Shown: positions 25,014 through 33,491 of the stretch, piece after piece
Layout: each line of letters starts with the position of its first letter
Numbering within the stretch: position 1 is the first letter of the stretch
Assembly (NCBI GenBank): GCA_024276655.1
Contig: JAJRWU010000200.1
Location: 1-37,230 of the forward strand
Reading direction: 5' to 3'
Origin: Planctomycetota bacterium
GTDB lineage: Bacteria > Planctomycetota > Planctomycetia > Pirellulales > Pirellulaceae
DNA: 37,230 bases
Program-made: the position numbers and the translations under genes
The notes under the pieces: generated by a model
Database searches by the model: none
Told to the model about the DNA's origin: nothing
Seen by the model: only the letters and a program-made list of their open reading frames with translations

Positions 25014-28000
25014 TTACGGCAGATCGATGCCGAGTTTTTCCTCTTCTTCTTCTTGGATAATGATTCGCGGCGTAACCATCATCATCAAACTGGACGTCGT
25101 CCGACCGATGCCCACATTACGGAAGAGGCGGTTGATGTAAGGGATTTTGCTGAGCATCGGCACGCCCAACTCATTCCGCCCTTCCGACAATCGTTTGATC
25201 CCGCCCAACAGCACGGTGCCGCCATCGGGAACGCTCACCGTGGTCGATACGGTGGTCGATTGCTGTGTCGGCAATTGAATGGTGGTTCCCGAAGTGGTGG
25301 TCGTGGTGTTGTTGGTCACCGTGTTATTAGGATCGCTAGGATCGACCACCGTCGAACCGGAATTCGAGGTGGTGCTGCCGTCGAAGGTAAACGTTTCCAC
25401 ATTGCCGATTCTGCTGAACACCGGCACGAGCGTCATGCGGACGAACCTTCGGTCGGCCGAAACCACCGCCTGCACGCTCAGCCGCATACCGTCGTCGAGA
25501 ATAACGATCACCGGCTGTTGTGCGGCTGCGAAGTCGCTCACGACCGGAATCACACTTTGCACGAACGCTCGCTGGTTGACGTCCGACACGGAGGCCAACT
25601 GCCCATTGAACATCGTGACTTTCGGCGCCTGCAAGATGTTCGAGCGATTGTCGCCCTGAGCGGCCTGAATCAGGAAGAATACATCGATATCGCTCAGCAT
25701 GGCGAAGCCGAAGTTAGCCGCCGAGGCCGCATCAAAACCTCCGAACTGAGGAATGGTGGAAACGAAACTGCCTTGCGTGAAGGGAATGTCTAGGTCGGAA
25801 GTGGGAATTCCGTTGGCGTCCAGGCCGATCGAGAGGCTAGGACCGCCGTCGTCGGGAATGTTCAGCGGATCGGGAACGTTGTCGTCGATTTGGAAGTCAA
25901 AGTCGATCCCGATGCGTTCGTAGAAGTCGTCGTTCAGCGTGATGAAGCGAACCTCGATCGTGACTTGCAAATCTTGCAGACGCCGTAGTTGGGCCAGCAA
26001 GTCGGTGATTTGGTCGTGGACTTCCTGTGTTTGGCTGACGACCAAACTCAGCGTGTTGCGGAATTCCGAGATGGCGCCCGGGCCGCCGACTTCATCCCAG
26101 CTATCGGGGTTGATTGTCGTCGTGATCAACTCAATAAGACTATCGAAGTCGGCCAGTGCGGCGCCGCCAAGTCCTCCAGGGCCGCCGCCCGAAGCGTGCG
26201 GCGGCGGGGGGCCATACGGACTCTCGACCATGCCGGTGGCTCTCATTTGCGCCAGCATGGAAGCGCTGGTCCCCAGGTTGGCCGCCGGATTCTGGCCGAG
26301 CATCATCGGAGTGGGGCCTCCCATTCCGCCGCCGCCGTAACCGAGCGCGTGGTGGGCCGCGCGAAGCGAACCGGCCATGCCGATATTATAGCCAGCGGCA
26401 AAGTTGGGAATGGGAATAACCAGGTCGGCCACGTAATAGGTTTCATTATAAACTTTGGCGTCGCGAGCCTGTTCGGTGGTGATCAGCAAGACTTCGTCCT
26501 GGATCACGTAGCTCAAATGCAACTCGGCCAGAATCAGATTCAAGGCGCTCTGCAATGAAATCGGGTTGGAAAGCTGGATCGTGACCGGCGTGTCGCTCGT
26601 GACGCCCTCTTCGGCCAAGCCTTGTTGGTCGAGGTGCGTGTTCACGCCCGCGGCCCGACTAAATGTTTCAATAACGGCCGCCAAGGGCATTTGGCTGAAG
26701 CGAACCTCCACCGGCTCCTTGAGCGCCCGCTGGATTGCCAATTCGGCTTCACTCCATTGGCGCCCTTCCTTACGTAGCTGTTCACGGCGGCGCGTCGTCA
26801 ACTGCTGCCATTCCGGCGCGGGACCGAACTCCATGAGAATTCGTTCGTCAAACGGAACCGCCGTTCGTTCGACATTTCCCAAAGCCGCAATCACGCCAGC
26901 ACGGCTGGCTTCACGCATGTTGTCGTTCGCCGCAATATTCACCGCGAAGTGACTCTTCCAAAGAAGCGTGGTCACGATTTCCGACTCCGGCGCGATTTCA
27001 CGAGCCTGCTTGGCGATCACTTCCGCTTCGTGATATCGCTGTTGGTCCATCAGCATGTTGAATTCTTCAACGAGCGAGGCCAACTTGTCTTGCTTGAGTA
27101 AATCAAGACGGCGCTCGCGCTCCACCGCTTGGCGAACGGAGCTATTTTGTTCGTTCAGCTCGATTTCAGCCATGTTTTGCTGGATATACGACTGATATTC
27201 GTTCACGCTGCTATCAATGAGGTTCAGCAGTTGGCGTTTCGAGGAGGAGGCCAACTCGGAACGGGCAACAATATCCCGCACGCGTCGCACCCGATTCAAG
27301 GCGCCGCGAGGATCTTTTTTTCGCACTTGCTGGGCGGCCGCTTCTTCGGTGGTGAATTCGCGAAACAATTGCTGGCGAAGTCGGTCTTGCTCGGCGTCGA
27401 CCTTCGCCAGGGGCGAAGGCGCAATCGCTTCCAGAGCACGCGGCGCGGCGCTGGCCAGTGCGGTGAGGTGGTCTTGCAGCCGCTGACGGGTCGTGGGATC
27501 AAGCTGCGCCTCAAAACGCCAGGCGTCACGAAAATGCTTGAGCGCGGTTTGACGATCGCCTTGCTGCAACGCTTGTAGGCCTTGCGAGTAAAGTTGTTCA
27601 CCCGAACCGGCTGCGGCGGGAGGACCGCCGCTGTTCGATTGATTCGCGGCGGGAACGTTCTTCGTGCGATCGTTGGCGGGGTTGTACACGCCGGGAGAAA
27701 CAGGATATCGCCCGCTTGGCGAGTTTGCCCGGGGTGAAGCACCTGCCGGACTCACGCCCCGACGACGATTCCATTGCTTATTGATTTCCAACGCTACTTG
27801 CCAAGGGCGTGTTTCGTCGGCCTTAAACTGGTTATCGGGAACGCGAAACGCCACCGCTTGTGTGACGAGTTGTCGTGCTTTTGCCAAGTCGCCCCGGTCG
27901 AGCGAGACGCGAGCCATCGCCACCAAACGCATGGCCTCCGCCTTGTTCGTACGCACCGCCGTTCTCGGTAGGCGCCGAATTTCTTGAGTGGTGGAAGCGG

Positions 28001-28844
28001 TGGAAGCTGCGGCGGGCATTTTACCCGGTTCGCGGGCGGGCGGCGCGGCGTTACCGGCCAAACGGGCCGCCAATTGGTCGGGCGTCCGCTCGAAAGGCGA
28101 ATACGTGGCGCCGAGGCCACGGGCTTGCGCCACCAACGCCCCCGCCAGAACTTTGTCGTTCTGCCGAAGGAGCGCTTCTGCTTGTTCTAAAAGAAATTGT
28201 GCGTGGTCGTGTCGAAACGTAACGACGTTTTCGCCGCGCTTCGGGCCGGCGGCGAATTTTCGCGATTGGGCAACCAAGCGTTCGATCTTCTCCACCGAAT
28301 CACGATGGAACGAGTTAACGCCAACACTCCCCTTGGCCGACGCCGCCAACGACGAGGCACGCGCCGCGTCGCCTGAAGCCAACGCCCGGCGAGCATCGCG
28401 GACCAAGGTTTCCGCCGACGCAGCCGGCTGCCTCGGTTGTTGCTGACTGGGTTGTTGTCGCCGCTGGGTGAAGGGATCTTTCGCGGAAGCGTCGTGCGCG
28501 GTGGCTTTTCCACTGCTGATACGCTGGCGAAGTTCGCCCAACTCGCGACGGGCTCGATCGGGCGTGTAGGTGAATCTCGCCAGCAAGGGGTCGTATTTCA
28601 CCCGTAATCGCTCAGCCTGAATGATATATTCCTCGGCCAGATCCGCCTTGTTTTCGCGAATCGCTTGCCGGGCGAGTTTTAGATACTCGTCGGAGCGTTG
28701 GCGAGAACTGCCGGAGGACGCTTGCCCCACGACCGACGCGCCCGCCAATGTGGAAATAATTCCCACATCCGCCGAGGCGATACCAGATGACATTACGACG
28801 CCGAAAAACATCGTACCGGCGAGCATTTTTACGGTGGCTCTCAA
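25014..28844 (-). CDS. Very large secretin (type II/III secretion GspD-like) with helical-repeat N-terminus
   Basis: A 1276-residue protein. A signal peptide (LAGTMFFGVVMSSGIASA) is followed by about 650 residues of Ala/Arg/Gln-rich helical, TPR-like repeats (for example YLKLARQAIRENKADLAEEY, LYSQGLQALQQGDRQTALKH) with Pro-rich linkers. An N0/STN-like domain lies around 710-800 (VEVRFSQMPLAAVIETF), then a Gly/Met/Pro-rich linker. The secretin domain runs from about 960 to the end, with VTIEVRFITLND and VPDGGTVLLGGIKRLSEGRNELGVPMLSKIPYINRLF. It would form a multimeric outer-membrane channel. The start is TTG 28844, because AAGGAG lies seven bases upstream; an ATG at 28826 is possible. No other secretion gene is adjacent. 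The helical region is an unusual addition to the normal N0-N3 domains. Confidence 0.88.
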   Translation of the reverse strand: MRATVKMLAGTMFFGVVMSSGIASADVGIISTLAGASVVGQASSGSSRQRSDEYLKLARQAIRENKADLAEEYIIQAERLRVKYDPLLARFTYTPDRARRELGELRQRISSGKATAHDASAKDPFTQRRQQPSQQQPRQPAASAETLVRDARRALASGDAARASSLAASAKGSVGVNSFHRDSVEKIERLVAQSRKFAAGPKRGENVVTFRHDHAQFLLEQAEALLRQNDKVLAGALVAQARGLGATYSPFERTPDQLAARLAGNAAPPAREPGKMPAAASTASTTQEIRRLPRTAVRTNKAEAMRLVAMARVSLDRGDLAKARQLVTQAVAFRVPDNQFKADETRPWQVALEINKQWNRRRGVSPAGASPRANSPSGRYPVSPGVYNPANDRTKNVPAANQSNSGGPPAAAGSGEQLYSQGLQALQQGDRQTALKHFRDAWRFEAQLDPTTRQRLQDHLTALASAAPRALEAIAPSPLAKVDAEQDRLRQQLFREFTTEEAAAQQVRKKDPRGALNRVRRVRDIVARSELASSSKRQLLNLIDSSVNEYQSYIQQNMAEIELNEQNSSVRQAVERERRLDLLKQDKLASLVEEFNMLMDQQRYHEAEVIAKQAREIAPESEIVTTLLWKSHFAVNIAANDNMREASRAGVIAALGNVERTAVPFDERILMEFGPAPEWQQLTTRRREQLRKEGRQWSEAELAIQRALKEPVEVRFSQMPLAAVIETFSRAAGVNTHLDQQGLAEEGVTSDTPVTIQLSNPISLQSALNLILAELHLSYVIQDEVLLITTEQARDAKVYNETYYVADLVIPIPNFAAGYNIGMAGSLRAAHHALGYGGGGMGGPTPMMLGQNPAANLGTSASMLAQMRATGMVESPYGPPPPHASGGGPGGLGGAALADFDSLIELITTTINPDSWDEVGGPGAISEFRNTLSLVVSQTQEVHDQITDLLAQLRRLQDLQVTIEVRFITLNDDFYERIGIDFDFQIDDNVPDPLNIPDDGGPSLSIGLDANGIPTSDLDIPFTQGSFVSTIPQFGGFDAASAANFGFAMLSDIDVFFLIQAAQGDNRSNILQAPKVTMFNGQLASVSDVNQRAFVQSVIPVVSDFAAAQQPVIVILDDGMRLSVQAVVSADRRFVRMTLVPVFSRIGNVETFTFDGSTTSNSGSTVVDPSDPNNTVTNNTTTTTSGTTIQLPTQQSTTVSTTVSVPDGGTVLLGGIKRLSEGRNELGVPMLSKIPYINRLFRNVGIGRTTSSLMMMVTPRIIIQEEEEEKLGIDLP

Positions 28845-29025
28845 CGCGCTGCTCCTTAACTCGAGATGCACCCAATCCGTTGGCGGTCTTGAACGTTGTT
28901 GATTCACGTCAAAAAACGCACATAAGTGCGCAGCCCTGTTCCAAGGGCTCCGAACGGATGTAATCAAATCTCCAGATGGAATCTGTCCTGAAATGGGAGC
29001 AGAGTAATTACTCGATCATCGGCCG

Positions 29026-29048
29026 CACAACAATATCAGTTGTGTCAA
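29026..29048 (-). promoter_or_regulatory. Operator-like palindrome overlapping a TTGACA hexamer
   Basis: CACAAC-N7-GTTGTG (29026-29044) overlaps TTGACA on the minus strand (29048-29043), about 180 bases upstream of the secretin start. No convincing -10 box follows, so the promoter reading is weak. The rest of 28845-29717 holds the motif copy and long repeat listed here and no gene. Confidence 0.3.
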
Positions 29049-29267
29049 TCTTGAAAAAAATGCCGGTCAGGCGGACTGTGCCGATCGTGCGGCCTGAATC
29101 GATTAAAACGATTCTACTGTGCGCCTATATCGACAAACCCCGGCCCACTCTTCGCATGAATCTAGGGGAGAGCCGCATAATTTCCTTTTTCGGAGAAATA
29201 CCGACAGCCAAGCCGTGAATGAAGGCGCCCTAATTTGCCCCGTTTCTCCAGGCGGTTGCTTCGCCGA

Positions 29268-29288
29268 TAAGGAACGTTCCCGAAATAA
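29268..29288 (+). repeat. Orphan copy of the GGAACnGTYCCGAAAT motif
   Basis: TAAGGAACGTTCCCGAAAT, the most palindromic copy (GGAACGTTCC). The leading triplet is a stop, but no gene ends here. It lies about 120 bases from the long dispersed repeat, like the copy at 6839-6859 in the other repeat-bearing spacer. Confidence 0.6.
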
Positions 29289-29392
29289 GATCCTTCTGTT
29301 CGTAACCGCTCACAAGACACGCAACGCTGAACCGAGAAAGGCAAGAACTATTTTCTTGGACCGTGGAAGTGAGAGAGTACTATCCCGGATGC

Positions 29393-29545
29393 TTCATCAG
29401 CCGATGAGCGCTAGCTCACGGTTTACAGCATTCTCGGAGAACCCGACGCGAGCGCGTTCCGGCTGATCTGCGCGGTGTTTTTGCCAAGATCGACGCAACC
29501 ACCTTTTCGGGGATGAGGTGTATAAGACGTTCCCACCTGTTCATG
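29393..29545 (-). repeat. Long dispersed repeat, copy B
   Basis: The reverse complement matches 7220-7367 over about 150 bp, including ATGAACAGGT, GATCAGCCGGAACGCG, TTCTCCGAGAATGCTG and CTCATCGGCTGATGAA. Short frames reading through it are not genes. Confidence 0.75.
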
Positions 29546-29717
29546 AATAACCTGGGCCATGCCCCGCTCGGTCCGAGATGAAATTCCGAAGTTATTTTAG
29601 GACAAGGTGCTCAGGGAGTGACGTGGTCGGCCCCGCCGCTGGGCGATATACTAAAGATCGCGCCGTGCATGCGCCGCCACCCCCTCGATAGACCACACGA
29701 AGCCCCCCAGCGATAAT

Positions 29718-31415
29718 ATGTCGGAAGAAATCAAACTCAGCCCGGTCGAACACTTCAAGCAAGGCAGCCAGCATTTGCGGGGCGATATTCCCGCGGAGTT
29801 GGTCGACGAAAACAACTTTTTCGGCAAGGGCAGCGTGCAATTGTTGAAACATCATGGCGCTTATCAGCAAGACAACCGCGATGCGCGCGGCCAGGGCGGC
29901 AAGGCGTACATATTCATGGTGCGATCAAAAATTCCCGGCGGGCGCCTCACCAGCGAGCAGTTGCTGGCCCAGCTCGATCTTTGCGAGGCCATCGGCAATG
30001 CGACGCTGCGAATCACGAGCCGGCAGGCGTTGCAATTACATGGCGTACTCAAGGAAAACCTGCACCAATGCATTCGGCTCATTAACCAGAGCCAACTGAC
30101 CACGCTCGGCGCCTGCGGCGATATCAATCGCAATGTCATGTGCTGCCCTTCCCCGGCGAACAGTGAGGTGCAGCGGGAAATCGAACGCTTGTCCGACGCC
30201 ATTGCCGAGCATTTGGCGCCAAAAACCCGCGCCTACCATGAACTCTGGCTGACCGACCCCGCCAGCGGAGAGAAGCAGTTGGCGGGCGGCGGCGAGGAAG
30301 AAGTCGAACCGATTTACGGCAAAACGTACCTGCCGCGAAAATTCAAAATCGGCATTTGCACGCCGGAAGATAATTGCATCGACGTCTACACGCACGACCT
30401 GGGCCTGATCGCGATTCACCAAGCTGGCCGCATCACGGGATACAACGTGCTGGTCGGCGGCGGGCAGGGCGTAACGCCGGTCAATAAAAACACCTTCCCG
30501 GCCCTGGGCCAAAAATTGGCCTACGCAACGCCCGAACAGGTGCTCGATGTGATCACCGCCGTGGTGCAAGTACAACGAGATTTCGGCAACCGCGCCAATC
30601 GTAAACTCGCGAGGCTGAAATATCTGATCCATGCCTGGGGCTTGCCCGCCTTCAAAGCCAAGGTGGAAGAGTATTTGGGGGCGCCGTTGGCCGCGCCCAC
30701 CGCCGACGACGTGCAAGGTTTCAACGATCACCTCGGCTGGGAGGAGCAAGGCGATGGCCTCGCGGCGTACGGCCTGAACATCGAAAATGGGCGTCTTCAA
30801 AATACCGACGCGCTGCAACTCAAAACGGCGGTGCGGCAAATTTGCGAGGAGCTGAAACCCGGCATCCGACTGACGTCCCACCAGAGCATTTTGTTCACCG
30901 ACATTGCCCCGGAAAATCGCGACAAACTCGAAGCCGTTCTTCGCCGATATGGCGTGACACTCTCGGCCGATATTTCCGCCGCCCGCCGCTGGTCGATGGC
31001 TTGCGTCGCCTGGCCCACCTGTGGACTTGCCATCGCCGAGAGCGAACGCGCGTTGCCGGGCATGATCGACCAACTCGAAGCCGAACTCGAACGGCTCGAT
31101 TTATCGAACGAGCGGTTCACCATTCGTATGACGGGCTGCCCCAACGGGTGCGTGCGTCCTTACAACAGCGATATCGGTCTGGTCGGCAAAGCCAAGGATA
31201 AGTACACCATTTACCTCGGCGGGCGCCTGCTCGGCAACCGCTTGAACTTTGTCTACAAAGACATGGCGCCCGGCGGCGAAGTTGTGGCCATGCTGGCGCC
31301 CCTGTTCACTTATTTCAAGCAACAGCGGGAAGACGGCGAGTCGTTTGGAGATTTTTGCCACCGCAAAGGCAAAGACGATTTGTTGGCTTTCGCCGAGAAT
31401 GTCGCCACGCCCTAA
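29718..31415 (+). CDS. cysI: Assimilatory sulfite reductase, siroheme/[4Fe-4S] subunit (CysI-type)
   Basis: A 565-residue protein that reduces sulfite to sulfide by six electrons. Both ferredoxin-like half domains and both sulfite/nitrite reductase domains are present. The siroheme-[4Fe-4S] ligands are Cys429 and Cys435 (MACVAWPTCGLAIAE) and Cys474 and Cys478 (GCPNGCVRPYNSDIGLVG). The N-terminal HLRGDIPAEL and QLLKHHGAYQQD match CysI rather than plant-type SiR or NirA. There is no flavoprotein subunit (CysJ) next to it, so the electron donor may be encoded elsewhere or be a ferredoxin. The ATG at 29718 has no strong ribosome site. A terminator follows, and the A-type Fe-S carrier converges on it. 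Confidence 0.93.
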   Translation: MSEEIKLSPVEHFKQGSQHLRGDIPAELVDENNFFGKGSVQLLKHHGAYQQDNRDARGQGGKAYIFMVRSKIPGGRLTSEQLLAQLDLCEAIGNATLRITSRQALQLHGVLKENLHQCIRLINQSQLTTLGACGDINRNVMCCPSPANSEVQREIERLSDAIAEHLAPKTRAYHELWLTDPASGEKQLAGGGEEEVEPIYGKTYLPRKFKIGICTPEDNCIDVYTHDLGLIAIHQAGRITGYNVLVGGGQGVTPVNKNTFPALGQKLAYATPEQVLDVITAVVQVQRDFGNRANRKLARLKYLIHAWGLPAFKAKVEEYLGAPLAAPTADDVQGFNDHLGWEEQGDGLAAYGLNIENGRLQNTDALQLKTAVRQICEELKPGIRLTSHQSILFTDIAPENRDKLEAVLRRYGVTLSADISAARRWSMACVAWPTCGLAIAESERALPGMIDQLEAELERLDLSNERFTIRMTGCPNGCVRPYNSDIGLVGKAKDKYTIYLGGRLLGNRLNFVYKDMAPGGEVVAMLAPLFTYFKQQREDGESFGDFCHRKGKDDLLAFAENVATP

Positions 31416-31480
31416 CCGCGACACATCCTGCACATCGGCAAGACCGCTCGCCATGGGTGGTTAGGAGTCAGTCCCGAATT

Positions 31481-31513
31481 AAAAGCCCGGCATTTTCAAA
31501 ATGCCGGGCTTTT
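31481..31513. terminator. Bidirectional GCCCGGCAT-type terminator with inverted motif arms
   Basis: AAAAGCCCGGCATTTTC hairpin between the convergent sulfite reductase and A-type carrier genes, with runs of four A and four T. It is flanked by inverted motif copies: TAGGAGTCAGTCCCGAAT-like at 31462-31480 and, on the minus strand, TAGGAACAGTCCCGAAAT at 31552-31535, whose TAG is the stop codon of the carrier gene. The outer arms CAGTCCCGAA / TTCGGGACTG are a perfect 10-bp pair. Confidence 0.85.
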
Positions 31514-31549
31514 CCGAGCTACAACTGGAAACTTATTTCGGGACTGTTC

Positions 31550-31876
31550 CTATGCTTGGAACGAGCTTCCACAGCCGCACGATTTTACCACGTTGGGATT
31601 ATTGAAGAAAAAGCCTCGGCGGCCGATGTCTTCGTAAAAATCGACCGTTGTGCCATCGAGATACAGCGCGCTTTTTTTGTCGACCACCACATCAACGCCA
31701 TGGTGGCCGAACTTGGTGTCTTTTTCTTCATTGAACGTGTCGTCGAAACCCAGCGAATATTGGAAGCCGCTACATCCGCCAGCCGTGATGCCGATTCTCA
31801 GCACCTTGCCGTCGAGGGTTTGGTCCTGCATGATTCGCTTGACTTCTTCGGCTGCTTTTTCTGTCAGTGTGACCAC
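31550..31876 (-). CDS. A-type Fe-S cluster carrier (IscA/ErpA/HesB family)
   Basis: A 108-residue protein, the standard family length. It starts [16 protein letters not shown] and carries the three cluster-binding cysteines Cys35 ([10 protein letters not shown]), Cys100 and Cys102 (SCGCGSSF). It receives Fe-S clusters from a scaffold and hands them to apo-enzymes in the cytosol. The GTG at 31876 was chosen because AAAGGA lies seven bases upstream and the length then fits; a longer frame to 31960 adds residues unlike the family. It converges on the sulfite reductase, itself an Fe-S enzyme. IscA cannot be told from ErpA here. Confidence 0.93.
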   Translation of the reverse strand: MVTLTEKAAEEVKRIMQDQTLDGKVLRIGITAGGCSGFQYSLGFDDTFNEEKDTKFGHHGVDVVVDKKSALYLDGTTVDFYEDIGRRGFFFNNPNVVKSCGCGSSFQA

Positions 31877-32167
31877 GGGAACATCCTTTATCCGGAAGAG
31901 GCTGGGGTTTTTGATAAACGGGGGTAAATGTAATAGGCTGGGCGGCGATTCTTGTAACAAACTATGGCTTCCATGGTTTTCGCATTGGCGCCTGTCTAAA
32001 ATATAACACTTTAGCGTCTCGAAGGCCAGTAGAGAGGCCGATTAAATTTCCGCGTGGGTCGGCACGGGGTGATTCTTACGGCGTTCGAGTCGAGGATCGC
32101 CGGCCCCCCCTCCTTTTGGCGGGTTTTCGAGCAGCAACCGTATTGCCGATTTCCATTCTTTATTTCG

Positions 32168-32197
32168 TTGACATCGAATCCCGGCCGTAATTATACT
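32168..32197 (+). promoter_or_regulatory. Strong sigma-70 promoter for the coiled-coil membrane protein gene
   Basis: TTGACA (32168-32173) and TATACT (32192-32197) are 18 bases apart, six and five matches to consensus. Transcription would start near 32205, giving a leader of about 130 bases. No other feature was seen in 31877-32335. Confidence 0.7.
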
Positions 32198-32335
32198 GAG
32201 TTAGGCGTGGAGGCTGGCCCTGTGCCTCCGCGAAACTGTGCGTCTCATCATATGGGTGCTTGCTCCAGCGCAAGCGTCTTGCAGGTTCTTTTCAACCCGG
32301 CGCCTCCCGCCAAGTATTCTAATAGGACAAACAGC

Positions 32336-33181
32336 ATGAATCTTCTCGGTAAGATTTTTACTGGGGTCATTCTCATTGCGAGTTGCATGTTTTTGATGTT
32401 GGCCGTGGCGGTGTTTGCGGCTCACAAAAACTGGAAAGAAGTGGTGACCAACCCGGAAAATGGTCTGACCAGTCAGCTTGCCGCCGCCAAGCAGGTGAAT
32501 ATCGATTTGCGGGCTGAAATGGTCCGACTGAAGCAAGCGTTGCAAATTGAGCGAGCGGCGCGCGTCGGCGCCTTGGCCGCTCTGGAATCGAAACTCGTGC
32601 AGGTCCAGCAGCAGTTGGACCAAAAAGAAATCGATCTCGCCACACGCACCAGTGCTCTTTCGGTGGCCAACGACACCATGCAGACGATGGAAAACACGCT
32701 CGTCGGCCTGACGAACGAAGTTGTCGTGCTGCGTTCCGAAATTCGCAGCGCCCAACAGGAACGCGACCAAATCTTCAAAAATGTGGTCTCGCTGACCGAC
32801 GATCTCAATCAGGCAACCAACTTGAACAGCACGCTGGCGGAGCGAGGTTCGCAATTAACGGCGCAAATCACGCGTCAGAAAAGCGTCATGGATAAAATCG
32901 GCGTCAACGAATTCACGCCGGTGGCCCATATTCCCCCCAAGCTCGATGGCGTGATTCAAGGCGTTGGCGAGAAGAACTTTGTCCAAATATCGCTCGGTTT
33001 TGACGACGGGCTGCGGGTTGATCATCAACTCGAAGTTTTTTCCTCCACCAGCGGAAACTACCTGGGCCGCTTGCGCGTGGTGAAAACCGCTCCCGACGCT
33101 TCGGTGGCGGAAGTGCTCAAGAAGTTCCAGCGAGGTATTCCAATTAAGAAGGGTGACAGTGTCCGCACGAAGATCAAATAG
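32336..33181 (+). CDS. Membrane-anchored coiled-coil protein
   Basis: A 281-residue protein. One N-terminal membrane segment (about residues 6-28, FTGVILIASCMFLMLAVAVF) is followed by a long coiled coil (about 40-190, rich in Leu/Gln/Glu heptads) and a C-terminal beta-rich domain (DGVIQGVGEKNFVQISLGFD ... LGRLRVVKTAPDASVAEV). The layout resembles MreC-like or other envelope scaffold proteins, but I cannot name a family. The ATG at 32336 has AGGA nine bases upstream; an open frame further left runs through the promoter and is not coding. Its end overlaps the next gene by 23 bases, so the two are a unit. Confidence 0.8.
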   Translation: MNLLGKIFTGVILIASCMFLMLAVAVFAAHKNWKEVVTNPENGLTSQLAAAKQVNIDLRAEMVRLKQALQIERAARVGALAALESKLVQVQQQLDQKEIDLATRTSALSVANDTMQTMENTLVGLTNEVVVLRSEIRSAQQERDQIFKNVVSLTDDLNQATNLNSTLAERGSQLTAQITRQKSVMDKIGVNEFTPVAHIPPKLDGVIQGVGEKNFVQISLGFDDGLRVDHQLEVFSSTSGNYLGRLRVVKTAPDASVAEVLKKFQRGIPIKKGDSVRTKIK

Positions 33182-33389
33182 CGCCACAGGCGCTGTCGAA
33201 AAACAAAGCCTCGATGTCTACACCGTTATGCTGATCGTTTCGGCAGTCGCGCTGATCACTGCATGCGTGCTGCTTTCGCAGGAGCTATCGACTTACGGCG
33301 AATTCATGAAATGGTGGGACACCAGCAGCGCCACCTCTTGGGCGCCGCCGGCGGAAGCATTCAAAGCCGTGGTGTCGCGATTAGCTTAA
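33159..33389 (+). CDS. Small single-pass membrane protein
   Basis: 76 residues with one membrane helix (about 21-40, VYTVMLIVSAVALITACVLL) and a short periplasmic or cytoplasmic tail rich in Trp and Ala. The GTG at 33159 has AAGAAGG close upstream; a GTG two codons earlier is possible. It starts inside the end of the coiled-coil membrane protein gene, so the products are probably made together and may interact. No family recognised. Confidence 0.7.
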   Translation: MSARRSNSATGAVEKQSLDVYTVMLIVSAVALITACVLLSQELSTYGEFMKWWDTSSATSWAPPAEAFKAVVSRLA

Positions 33390-33491
33390 CGGGTGTTTGT
33401 TTTTTCCACGCTTTCATAAACTTGGCGCTCCCGCGAAAAGGACTTCCCCAAACGCCGGCTGCGCGCCTTACGAGATGCGCCGCGGTGGGAT

